DNA of 64,000 bases from Rugalucina vietnamica. Taxonomy: Eukaryota; Mollusca; Bivalvia; Lucinida; Lucinidae. Of this stretch, positions 21,000 through 34,100 are shown piece after piece. Numbering within the stretch: position 1 is the first letter of the stretch; every line of letters begins with the position of its first letter. The stretch is from assembly GCA_964017185.1 (NCBI GenBank), contig OZ024873.1, positions 46,362,760-46,426,759 of the forward strand, given 5' to 3'. The translations under genes were made by a program, and so were the position numbers. The notes below the pieces were generated by a model. That model was not told the origin of the DNA and made no database searches. It saw only the letters and a program-made list of their open reading frames with translations.

Positions 21000-21862
21000 A
21001 AATCGTCCACAAATTTTGTTATTTTGTTCGTTAAAAATTGGCATTGAAACCGGAAGTGTGCGGCAGCCTTGACATGTTGGTCCTCGAAAATGGCCAAAAA
21101 CAGTTCAGTCGAATTATATCTCTCATTTCCAGGCCTCATCAAGTGAATTTAACAGGGGTCAACATGTTTAAGAGGCACATTTATGAATTTTTCAAAAAAT
21201 TTCAAAATTGGCGATTTTTAAAAATGCATAAAAATTCTACCAGTAGAGAAAATTCGAATGTTTGATGTTTTTCCGAGCCGTAACGACCCCTTTGATGACA
21301 CCCGTTCCTAATTTCAATAAATGGTGTGCTGTATCCAATTTTTTATTCAAAAACATTGATTTTTGCATTTTTACTCCAAAAACGCCTTTAGTAAAAGAAA
21401 ATTATTTCTTAACACTTTGGAACTTTACTTACTTGAAAGACACGTCTTTTGGCAAAAAATTGTGCAATTTTGAACTTGGCTTAGAAACAAAAAATGAGTT
21501 TGAAAAATGGCCTCTTTATAACTTTGTTTCAGTGTACATATGACAGATTACCCACAATCCGAAACCGGAAGTTTACAAAAACTTGAGAGAAAAACTGAAC
21601 TTAATTTTGGAAATGATTTTCTAGTATTATATTTCCGTTTTAATGGGAAAATTATTGAGAGAACGACAAGATTTATTCAGGATATACAAGTGTTGGAAAA
21701 GGATGTGCAAATTGTTGTAAAACAATGTAATGACACGCGGAAAATGAGATTAGCCGCTTGTCGGCATACTATTTTCAATTTTGGTTTGATTTTTTAAACC
21801 ACATTTTTCCAACTTTAAATTTCATGTTTTGGACCTGTCAGTTTATTAATCTGTAGAATAAA
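21000..21862 (+). promoter_or_regulatory. Candidate TESK promoter / 5' UTR region
   Basis: Two ETS-type ACCGGAAGT motifs (21049-21058 and 21564-21572) and two AAAATGGCC motifs resembling YY1 sites lie within 900 bp upstream of the TESK start. ETS and YY1 sites are typical of TATA-less animal promoters. No TATA box or initiator can be assigned. Much of this stretch is AT-rich and may itself be an element: 20482-20512 and 21508-21538 are near-perfect inverted copies of each other, sharing TTATAACTTTGTTTCAGTGT or its complement. The promoter call is inference. Confidence 0.3.
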
Positions 21863-22159
21863 ATGACTCTAATGAGTGATATAATGATAAGTTCAAAGCG
21901 GGGAAAACTTAGTCGATCAAGGACACTAACAACAGAAAAATCGCATGAGGAAAATTGGCCAACCAAGCGTACCCCACCCACCCTAATTACTAATGGGGTG
22001 GGTGGTGAAAATGAAAATAACAATGAACCAGAAGAGGGGACTAAGCCTATGCCCGGTCCATCATGCAAAGCATTAAAACATGCTGTCTCGACGCTTAGTA
22101 GACTGGATGATTTTATATGTGAAAAACTTGGTGAAGGCTTTTTCGCTGAGGTGTTTAAG
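21863..22159 (+). CDS. TESK: TESK exon 1 (start codon and glycine loop)
   Basis: 99 codons from ATG to the donor GTGAGT. The N-terminal part is Ser/Arg/Lys and then Glu/Asn/Pro rich. The kinase domain opens with [20 protein letters not shown], close to the VDDFHC-EKIGAGFFSEVYK of human TESK1. A stop precedes the frame shortly upstream, so the start lies in this exon unless an untranslated exon exists further left. Confidence 0.92.
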
Positions 22160-25100
22160 GTGAGTTGTCGACTTGTGGGTTATTAGTTTGCCTTTATTCT
22201 GGTATTACTGACATTTTGTCAAGGACATGATCATCCATGTTGCGAAACCATGACTATGTTGGCAGTAAATCTGGTTTATTGGATTTGTTTGAGGGTCAGG
22301 TTTGAAAGCTATAAGCATGCCGAACCTGCAGTCTGCCGCGCCCAAATTATGAATTTTAAGGGTTAAAAATGAGAAATGACTACACTATAACTAACATCGC
22401 GCATATGAATGGGATATTCTCAAATTAACTTTTTGATTTTAAAGCCAGGCTAAAAGCCCGACACGGCAATCTGCAAGGTCAAATTTTGGGTAAAATCCCT
22501 GCTAAAGTTTCCCCCATATATGGCAAGCAACTACTATTTTCACACACTGCAATTTTGTAACCCTGAGTTACAAGGGTTACATGTTCTGTAGGATATATTT
22601 AGTTCCCCCTCCTGGAGGCTGACAATGATGAGGAATAACAGTTTGGAGTTGTTCTGATGAAAAAAATAATCAGTGGTTCTAATTTTTTAATTTTGGGCTC
22701 CATGTTTGATGCCTGTAAAGAAATTGCTTGATATATATCAAGAAAGAAAATGTTGAAATGATATGTTACACACAAGATTGAAGAACTTGCATCAAAAACC
22801 AACATTTTGAGAGGAGATGAACTTAAGTGTTAAGAATGTATAGCAAAACTACAAACAGGGCTTTTTCTGACCTTTATGGGAAACTTTTGGAAAGGGATGA
22901 AATTGGGAAAAAATAGCGTGCTGGGGGGGGGGGGATAGTATAACTTTGGTGAAAAATAGTGCAATTTTTAGTCAAATTAGAAAGTTTTATTTTTTAAATT
23001 TGGATTAGTTGATCTGGAATTTGCTTTTACCAGAAAACACATATTTTAGGCCCTATGTTGCTTGCATCTAAATTCAAATGAATATCAAATGCATGGACTA
23101 TGCATAAAGAAAACAAAAATGTTTTGGGGGTCTACATTTTTTTCTCCTTTCATTTAATGTGTCTTAATTCTAAAGGCTTTTTAACCTCTATTATCTCAAA
23201 GGTATATTTGTGAAGCACTTAAAGCAGTTCACAAAAGAAAATATGATTACTGCCTGTTATATTCATTAGTTTCACAGAGAGAAGGATTTATTCTGAGATT
23301 ACACCCACATAGAACAAGAGATGTAGTTCTAGAAACAAATTTGTTGGCAGATTTGTATCTAGAATCTCCCTCTTCAAAGTTCTAGAAGCTAGCCAAGATC
23401 TAAACACATGACATCATTGTTTTTAAGTAGTTTTAATTTTGGAAGATAGTTTTGATTTTCTGATGTTTAATTATTTAGCTTTAGTGGCTGCCTTTAAAGC
23501 TTTTACTCTGTGCTGCTTCCCTCATCATTATAGTGAAAGTTATGCACACATCTGCACATTTTCGTCTATGAAAACAAATCTCTATCAACATTTTATTTTC
23601 ATCAAGAATAGAATGCACCTGTTCTTACTTATTGCAGCTTTCAAACAAAAGTCAGTACAATACTGAACACTGTTAGGAGACTGCAAGAAACAGTGTTATT
23701 TGACATTGGAAAATTGTGCATTTACATGTGCGATAATGACTTTTTAGAGGAATGTGATGGGGCTTTGAGCTCCCTCTAGACTTATAGTTTAAAACCAAAC
23801 ATTTTAGGAGGCTTGAGTGTCATTGACCAAATTTTGTCATAAGTAATCTTGCATGACTGGTGTCTAATTATAGTATATCTCAAGTGCAATTATTTCCTGA
23901 TTACAAGTACTTAGTTAATAAACAGTCATTTTCATGACATTGAATTCTGACTGATAGGAGAATCCTTAAAATTTGTCAGAAATTTCTAAGATATGTCACT
24001 GTCAAGAGACTGTATCATCATTTCCCATAATTAGGATATATATATTTCGATTGCCAGTACACAAAAAATATTCATGTTAGATGCATCGTAAGATGCATGA
24101 GGCTCATGTAAACCAGTAGACTGGCCCCAGTCGTTATTGTTTTTTGTTTTTTATTATAAATTTTATTTAAATAAGAAATCTTTCAGTTCCTCTGTGCCTC
24201 TTTAATCCAAACTCACCTGTTACTCATGGCTCAACAATAATCTTTGCAATCAGGAAACTTAAGCAAGCAGAGAAATTATTGGTGTTCTAGATTTGTGTCC
24301 CTTCATAAAAAGAAGAAAAAAAAATGGATAAAAGGAAAAGATAGGGTCTGGGGCCAGACTAGTAAACCAGATTTAAACTACAAAAGTTTGCAAAATATGT
24401 CATGTAGAGAATGATGAGATCCGATATTTGTTCTTACCAACCCAGTACCCTGGCCTGACCCTATCATAATCTGATAATCTTCATTTGCCCCAGACATAAC
24501 ATGATACTTGATGCCTAAAGACTTTGACCATTGTAAATAAACAAGGCTATCATAGCAGACCTTAGGGCAGTTGTGTTTTTCTTGTTATAGATATGATCTC
24601 TGAGCCAGATCAGGAGAAAACCTGCCTTTAGAAGTTTATGACCAGGTCCGATACACACTGACCTGTACAGTTGCAGAAGAATGCTAGAAGCTTGAAATTT
24701 CAGATTTATAAAGAAGAGTGATTGTACTGGCTGTGAAGCGAAAACTAAGGCTCTGATCAGCTGCGCAGTTTCAGCAAAGCTGATCTACGTCTTTGTTTTC
24801 GCATAGGTATAAAGCAGGTTTTCTCATGCAGCAGCTTGAGATGTTATGATTGACTTTCAGTACTTATTGTCTGTCAATATGGAGGTCAAGATGGGTCAGC
24901 CTATAATTCTTGTCAGATTATTATTGATTTGGCAATGCATTATAACCAAAATAGAAAACAATCATGAATGATCATCCACCATGTTGGCCATAAGAAAGCC
25001 TCAATTGGCTTCAGGGTTTTCGACCAAATAAGGAACATCTTGGTTGAATTGAATTGTGGCTTAGTGTCCCAGTCAACAACTGTGGTCATGTCGGGATGTT

Positions 25101-28100
25101 GCCTCCATTTTACGGGAATTTTACCCAAAATTAGGATGTTGTGACATCCAAAAAGTGCTTCAAATATAACCACCCAAGTCAGCCTCTAAGGTTTATATTA
25201 TGAATAGTTTGACTTGAAACCACTTCTCCTGGGCAGGCTCAGATGAGAGAGGTTAACCAGTAACCAGATGGTCAGTCAGTAGCGTATAAACTTTTCCTGT
25301 CAAGCAGCCCATCTATTTCTTTGGGGCTCAGTAGGCTGGAGCTTGATAGTTATAATAAGCAGATAACTGGCTTTTCCATACTTTGTTGTCTGTGCATAGG
25401 TCAGCACTTAGCCAAGGACAGTTCGAAGATACCAGTGTTTCACAATTTTAACATTGGAAAATCAAGAAACTTGTATGGCATACAAGCCAGCCTGAATATG
25501 AATAGACTGCCATGTTCAGTGAATTCCTAAGGCTATGGTTTCCATGGCCATTTTGCTACTGTTTCAATAAGAGATATTGTAAGGTTAGTATGTGCACCAC
25601 AATATGGTAGCAAGTGTAAATGACCATCCAAGCTGTTGGCAGTGTCTATATAAAACATCACAACAAACAACCCAACTTTCAAGAGAAAATTAATTGTAAA
25701 TGAAAAGTTAAAAATTTTGGAGGCTGTGATCACTCACTCTTCCATTCCTGATTAAAGTTTTGATTAATTATACAAATCTATCATATTTGCTCAAGTGTTC
25801 ATGTAAAATGTAAGTCAGTTGAATTAATGTCTAAATTTTCACTAATTTAGTTTTTATATTAGAGGCCCTTCAGGCTAAATAAAATAAATGGCAACATAAG
25901 GAAACCACATAAGCACACAGTCGGATCGGCCATTTTGTTTTTGCCAAGCACTACATGCATATGGAGTAGTGTTTTGTTCTCGGCTTGATGTTGTCAAAGT
26001 TTCAGTCAGATCTTTTGATGACTGGAAATACCCAGAAAACAATCACGACATGGCTAATCCGTAATGCATAGGTCCAAATGACCAGGTCTTCCGTCCTGAC
26101 AAGATGCACCTTTATGATTCATCGGCCCGGACTGCCCTAGTGTAGTGTGGTACAATACTGAGTATCATTTGAGCGGCGACGCAAGAAAACCGGTCTTCGG
26201 CGTTTCCAACCAGGTCCGACAAAACCAACCTGTGCAAGCACAGGAGATGGCTAGAGGCTGGAAATCCCGGATCAGCGCCTAAATCAGCTTTGCAGTTCCT
26301 GTGAAGCTGATCTGGGCCTTTGTTTTTGCACAGGCAAAGATCCGGTTTTCTCATGACGCGGCTCATTTTGGGACATGCTATTTTGCCAATTTTCTTGCTT
26401 GCTTAAATACCTTTAAAGATTTCTAAACTTTATGCTAATTATCAGAATGAAGCATTGCATGTTGTAATGAACTTTGGTCCTTCTTGTCAGTTAGATTTGC
26501 CTATCCATTTACATTTAAAGTCTCTGTAATGACCTGATCTTTCATTGTTCCTGCCAGCTTTAACATGAGGTGGTTTTTTAATTATGATATAATTGTCTGT
26601 ATTAGGTGTCATAATTGCCTGTTTAAGTTTCATTCATAAACAGTTTTTAAAGCTTTAAAAGGCATAAAAGTTTAAATGAAGGGTTCAAACAGGTACACTA
26701 TGTATATTTGACAATCATGTAGTTTTTTTATGACTCAAAGCTCTTCACTCCCTAAATAATTATAGATGTCATATATGTTTTGCAAAACTTACTATAGATA
26801 TTCGTCCGAGGGACAAAATAGTCCGTTTTTGAAAGACTGTTTATTTGTCCAAATTATTTTTTTTTTTGAAATTTATATTATATTCTATTAATGAAAATCA
26901 ATTGTTTGGTCAATTGTGCTACTTAACAATTAGAATGGTATTAAAGTTTTGAATTGAAAAGTGAGATTATTGGCCATAATGCGTAAATTGTCCAGCCATT
27001 TCAGTTCATGGTCTGTGGGAGACGTATATTTTTCGCCCCCATTTATTTCGATACATATTGTTGTTTTGCTTTCTAAAGTATAATTACAGAATGTTCAAAC
27101 TTCATGTTTCAGCAATTTATTATAATGCTTTAATTGACTGTCTATTCGTGAGAATAATTATTTAATATGGTTTGTTTTTCGTGATGTACTGTTGGCTCTA
27201 TTATTTGTCCTTTTGTGATAATGTTTATATTATATTGGGTCGAAAAGACTCGATGTTCTGTTAAGGTACAGATTGTAGACTGCTCCACTGCGCACGTGTC
27301 GGATTTGAAAGCGTGAATAGCAGACTAATTGGCGGATTAGTCAATTCCGCTTATCGGAAAAGATGGCGATGACGTCATCAAGCTTACATCCGGGTCTCGT
27401 TCACGGGTACAACTTTACACAAGATGGCGGACTAATCAAGTGAATCGAAGCGTAATGTAATTAAGATAATGGATTATCCGTGAAATTCTACCAATAAAGA
27501 TGGGAAAATATTCCTGTGCTATCGGCGGATGCCCAGAGAAAAGCTACGCTAAATCTCCCGGCGTGAAGTTTTTCTATTTAGCGACATTGACGGACGAAAA
27601 TGTGAAGAATGCCTGGAAGGATAAAATTCTCAGCACTCGAGCGGACATTTCCAACCGAAATCAAATAAACGATGTAGCAATTTGCAGCAGACATTTCGTG
27701 GACGGGGACAAACGAATTTTGCCAACTATTATTCCTAAAGTGAACAGTAAGAAAGAAGTGATTTGGCCTGAACAGAAGACGAGACGGACAATCATAAGAA
27801 AGCTCCCATTCACCTCGCCAGTTTCAACGACCAAGCAGCCAAAAGAATCCCCACCCACTAATTCCCAGCCACACACACCACTTCCTTTGAAAGACAAGTT
27901 GCTGAAAATCCAGTCAGCATTGAATGCAACACCACCAAAAGAGGTATATACATGTATTTAATTCATTGTATTCTGTAAGAACTACCCTAAATCTGTTAAT
28001 GTCTGAATTTCGTGTAAAATAAATAGTTTTTAACCAACACCACTGTGTTGAGTCTGGGCAATACACTCCATGATGGCTGACATAGCTACATACTAAAGTT

Positions 28101-31100
28101 AAGGACTCCTTGGATGTCCCGACATGACTAAAATTGTTGACCGGGATGTTACAGTAAGAATCAACACATGCCTCATAACCGGGCTAGTCAAGATTTCACA
28201 GACATGGCTATGTTCTGCTTATGATCAAAAGGTTCCGTTTTTGTTGGGGTTTAACGACACACCAGCAGCTTAAGGTCATTCGGAGAAGGGGCTTCTGTTT
28301 AAAGTCCCAGCCGAAAAAAGTGAAGCCGGGGTGGGATCGAACCCATGACCCCTGCTTAGTCAGGCCAGTGTCTTAACCACTACACAACAGCGGTTTCGTC
28401 AAGAGTTTAAATGTGTTTGTATCTTTGCCCATTTGTTGAACATAATGCACCAGTCATTTGTATCTCCGGCTCCCCATAGGGCCGGGGATTAGCGGGGCTT
28501 TTAACTTTTCAATCTTTAAAGCCCTGTTAAAAGCCCAGCACTGCGGGGCCAGATTTGTGGTAAAATCCCTGCTAAAAGCCCCGGCTCCCCGGAGGCCGAC
28601 ATAATGTGGAACAACAGCTGCGAGTTGTCCCCGGCACATCCATGGGACTCATCAGATGTTAAAACCTGGCACTTCAGCCCCGCTGAGTCCCCGCTATCTC
28701 TGGCCCTAGGGGGCCGGGGATACAAATGACTGGTGCACAATAGTACATGTATATTGGTCATCGAGGACACCTAATTAATGATTGCGACAGTTCCTGATCA
28801 TTGCTTATTTTTATACATTTACTTTCATATAAAAATTTTAAACTGCCAACATGACTGAAAAATAGTTGACTTGGACGTTTAACCACAAAACCTACGAAGA
28901 ACATGTAAATGAAAGCCCAAGTTTTGACTGTTCCTCTTCTTCAAGGAGCTTTGGATAGGCTATGGTATATTACTATTTTATTTGTGGCACTCAAATGGCC
29001 ATTTAGCTGTTTAAATAAATGTCAATGGTGTTTTATCGTGGAATATTTGTGCAGCTAGCTATTCACTCTGCAGGTATAAATCATCTGACAGCAAATGGAC
29101 TGGTACAATGTGCATTTAGTTCTGGTAAATGATAAAGGTCACGCCTGTACGAAAATGTACAGCAATACTTCAACAATACTTTAGCTGTAAAGTAAAGCAA
29201 GATTCTTGGCAGGAAATTGTCTTTTTCAAGCTATAATGACAACAATACTTCAGCTATAATCTTAGGTAAAATATTTAAATTAGCAAGAATCTTGTCAAAA
29301 AATATTGCAATAATTCTAGCCAAAATATTGCCAGGATTCTTGCTATGGAAAATTATGGCCATAATTAATGCTCAAAATATTGCAATATTTTTTCAAAAAG
29401 TATGGCAATATTTTTTCAAAAAGTTTAGCAAAACTTTTTCAAAAAATATTGCAATAATTTGCTCACACATGTATGCGTATATTGATATTCACACAAAGAC
29501 CTTGACATTTTATTTCAAATTTTCAACACACTTCATAGCATATAGAAGAAGACATGTAACAGAACATGAAGCATGCTAATTTAGGGAGATAAGTTTCCAA
29601 GGCAACATCTTAGCTAAAGATGACCAGTCTTAGCCAGTTTGTTGAATAAAATTGGTGCCCAACTCCAAACACTCTAAAATTTAAAATTTGTTTGCCAGTG
29701 TAGGTGGGTGGGGTATTATAAACATTAAATCAATATAAAACTTGAAATTGTTAATTGAAATTGCTTTTTAAAAACATGCATAAAACACACTAACCTTTAT
29801 ATATCCATTTCATGCAAAATGTTGTTAACTTTTTCTTCAAATTATAGAAAATTTAAGCTTATTTAACTTGGAGCACATTTCTTCAGTCCTTAGATTTAAA
29901 CAGCATGTGTATTTACTGTGTGTTAATCTCAAGTTAACCTCCAAAACTATGATGCAACAGGAAGTTATTACTCAGCACCTTTTCTTCTGTTTTATGGCAA
30001 TATTTTCAGTGGTAGTATTTCTCCCAAATTCTTGCTAAACTTTTGTTCAAATTATTACAATATTTTTACTCATTTTATTGCAATATATTATTATTGTTGT
30101 AATATTGCTATAAAATCAAATTTTAGCAAGAATCTTGTTGACATATTGCAATAGTATAGCTGTACCTGTACGAAAATGTACAGCAATACTTCAACAATAC
30201 TTTAGCTGTAAAGTAAAGCAAGATTCTTGGCAGGAAATTGTCTTTTTCAAGCTATAATGACAACAATACTTCAGCTATAATCTTAGGTAAAATATTTAAA
30301 TTAGCAAGAATCTTGTCAAAAAATATTGCAATAATTCTAGCCAAAATATTGCCAGGATTCTTGCTATGGAAAATTATGGCCATAATTAATGCTCAAAATA
30401 TTGCAATATTTTTTCAAAAAGTATGGCAATATTTTTTCAAAAAGTTTAGCAAAACTTTTTCAAAAAATATTGCAATAATTTGCTCACACATGTATGCGTA
30501 TATTGATATTCACACAAAGACCTTGACATTTTATTTCAAATTTTCAACACACTTCATAGCATATAGAAGAAGACATGTAACAGAACATGAAGCATGCTAA
30601 TTTAGGGAGATAAGTTTCCAAGGCAACATCTTAGCTAAAGATGACCAGTCTTAGCCAGTTTGTTGAATAAAATTGGTGCCCAACTCCAAACACTCTAAAA
30701 TTTAAAATTTGTTTGCCAGTGTAGGTGGGTGGGGTATTATAAACATTAAATCAATATAAAACTTGAAATTGTTAATTGAAATTGCTTTTTAAAAACATGC
30801 ATAAAACACACTAACCTTTATATATCCATTTCATGCAAAATGTTGTTAACTTTTTCTTCAAATTATAGAAAATTTAAGCTTATTTAACTTGGAGCACATT
30901 TCTTCAGTCCTTAGATTTAAACAGCATGTGTATTTACTGTGTGTTAATCTCAAGTTAACCTCCAAAACTATGATGCAACAGGAAGTTATTACTCAGCACC
31001 TTTTCTTCTGTTTTATGGCAATATTTTCAGTGGTAGTATTTCTCCCAAATTCTTGCTAAACTTTTGTTCAAATTATTACAATATTTTTACTCATTTTATT

Positions 31101-34100
31101 GCAATATATTATTATTGTTGTAATATTGCTATAAAATCAAATTTTAGCAAGAATCTTGTTGACATATTGCAATAGTATAGCTGTACCTGTACGAAAATGT
31201 ACAGCAATACTTCAACAATACTTTAGCTGTAAAGTAAAGCAAGATTCTTGGCAGGAAATTGTCTTTTTCAAGCTATAATGACAACAATACTTCAGCTATA
31301 ATCTTAGGTAAAATATTTAAATTAGCAAGAATCTTGTCAAAAAATATTGCAATAATTCTAGCCAAAATATTGCCAGGATTCTTGCTATGGAAAATTATGG
31401 CCATAATTAATGCTCAAAATATTGCAATATTTTTTCAAAAAGTATGGCAATATTTTTTCAAAAAGTTTAGCAAAACTTTTTCAAAAAATATTGCAATAAT
31501 TTGCTCACACATGTATGCGTATATTGATATTCACACAAAGACCTTGACATTTTATTTCAAATTTTCAACACACTTCATAGCATATAGAAGAAGACATGTA
31601 ACAGAACATGAAGCATGCTAATTTAGGGAGATAAGTTTCCAAGGCAACATCTTAGCTAAAGATGACCAGTCTTAGCCAGTTTGTTGAATAAAATTGGTGC
31701 CCAACTCCAAACACTCTAAAATTTAAAATTTGTTTGCCAGTGTAGGTGGGTGGGGTATTATAAACATTAAATCAATATAAAACTTGAAATTGTTAATTGA
31801 AATTGCTTTTTAAAAACATGCATAAAACACACTAACCTTTATATATCCATTTCATGCAAAATGTTGTTAACTTTTTCTTCAAATTATAGAAAATTTAAGC
31901 TTATTTAACTTGGAGCACATTTCTTCAGTCCTTAGATTTAAACAGCATGTGTATTTACTGTGTGTTAATCTCAAGTTAACCTCCAAAACTATGATGCAAC
32001 AGGAAGTTATTACTCAGCACCTTTTCTTCTGTTTTATGGCAATATTTTCAGTGGTAGTATTTCTCCCAAATTCTTGCTAAACTTTTGTTCAAATTATTAC
32101 AATATTTTTACTCATTTTATTGCAATATATTATTATTGTTGTAATATTGCTATAAAATCAAATTTTAGCAAGAATCTTGTTGACATATTGCAATAGTATA
32201 GCTGTAGTATTGTAGTATTTTTCGTACGGGTAGTATTGTAGTATTTTTCGTACGGGTGACAGCTTTTGTTGCAAGTTCATTCTAGGCAGCACTCCGCAGC
32301 ATAAAATGTCATTTGATTGTGGCGTTTACAGCCCATCAACACATTTCTTGTTTGTTATAAAGCATACCAGCTTTGGTTTTTTAGAAGGATTAATGAAATG
32401 TAGAACAAAAATTTCAAATTTATATTTTTTTCTAAAATAAAATATCATTTCAGCAGTACATGATGGTAACATCCAATATGTCATACAGTGCATATACATG
32501 TATGTAGTTAAACAGTATATAAGAGTGCAGTGGCCTAGAGAATCACATAGGAGTTCTGGGTTGTGTTTTAGCAAATTGCATTGAATTCGCATACATGTAA
32601 TTTCTGGTTAATATACCATGTATGCAGAAAAGCTTAAATTTGCTGTCTCATCATAACTGAAAATTGTTTACTGGGAAAATAATTTAAAAAAAAAAAGATA
32701 AATAAATTTCATACTAATCATTTTCATACATGACTGATAAGTAATTTGAGCTACTGCAAGGGAAAATCAACAATCTGCATAGGCAAAAACAAAGTCCCAG
32801 ATCAGCTTCACAGTAACTGCAATTCTGATCAGAGCCTTTGTATTCACTACACGGATAGTACAATTCCTCTACTTCCTAAAATTCAAAATTTCCAGCCTCT
32901 AACCATCTTCTGTGACTGTACAGCCCATGTTTGTGTTGGACCTGGTTGGAACCCAAATTGTTGGTTTTCTGAAAATGAAATGTATTCATAATCATATATT
33001 CTAGGTTCGAGAGGCAGTGAAGCGTAAACACAGTGAGCTTGAAGCTATGTCACCGACTGTGCGGAGTATCGTTACAACCATGACAGTCCAATCTGCAGTG
33101 AAATCACCGCCCTTGTCCAAGAAGCTATCTTTAATGAAAGACAAGATAGGAAAAGAGCCCAACGGAGTAAGTTTGCTCCTTTCATACCCAATATGGGTCA
33201 GTAAGTTTTGTGTCGCACCATGATCTTTATTTGGTTTTCAGTGGCTATACTCTATATTAAATTCAGTTTTACATCATTTTCAAGATTATTTCACTCTCAG
33301 AGACAAATCAATCGGTAGGTTTTGGTAAATAAATACAATGCCATGGGGTACATGTTACAAGGATACATTTATACAATATCTACATGTACATACAATGCAT
33401 AAAATTATGTATTTTAATACATATTGTTCCATCTTCAACATGTTCAAAGCTTTGCGACATTTTGAGTGATATAACAATGTTGAAATTATAGTCTTAAGTG
33501 AATTGTATAACATGTGATGTTCATCAAAATTGCTTCTTGCAGTTGAGCATCTACCTTATAATCCCAAAAAAATCATTAGCTGTACATGGTTTGTGTGGGA
33601 CCTGATCAGAAATCCTATGGGAAATGTTTTTTGTGAATCTGATGCTAGACAAAGATGGATAAAATAATGAGCTTTATATACATGTAGGCCAGTGCAAATA
33701 TAAAACACAAACTGTCATGTAAGGCCAAAAAAAAAGGAATGTTTCCGGTAACCCGACCGACCCTGTCAAAAACTCCCCGACTCTAATATTTTTTTCCTGT
33801 TTTCCGAAAATAAAAACTCGAAAATAGAAAAAGATCATGTTTTTCAAGTATCGGACCGGCAAAAGAATAACAAATGTTGAATTGAAGTTTTAACTTAGAA
33901 GCTGTGCATGTGCACTGGACGAGAAAACAGTTTAATTCTGATTAAACTGTATATCTATGTTCAGGTACTTTACATGATAAGGCTTCCCTAAAAAAAAAAA
34001 AATCCCGACCTATCGACCCATTTTCTGGCATGTTACCGGAAACATTCTTATTTTTTTTTTTTTTTGGCCTAATGAACAAAATCTTATAACTACTCTCCTT

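Noticed and set aside
21038-21797. Three consecutive + strand open frames before TESK
   Set aside because: AT-rich, no family resemblance, different frames; treated as upstream non-coding DNA.
29217-31621. Three identical 120-codon open frames (29217, 30238, 31259)
   Set aside because: They are one AT-rich repeat unit copied three times, with no recognisable domain; an open frame by chance inside the 1021-bp unit.
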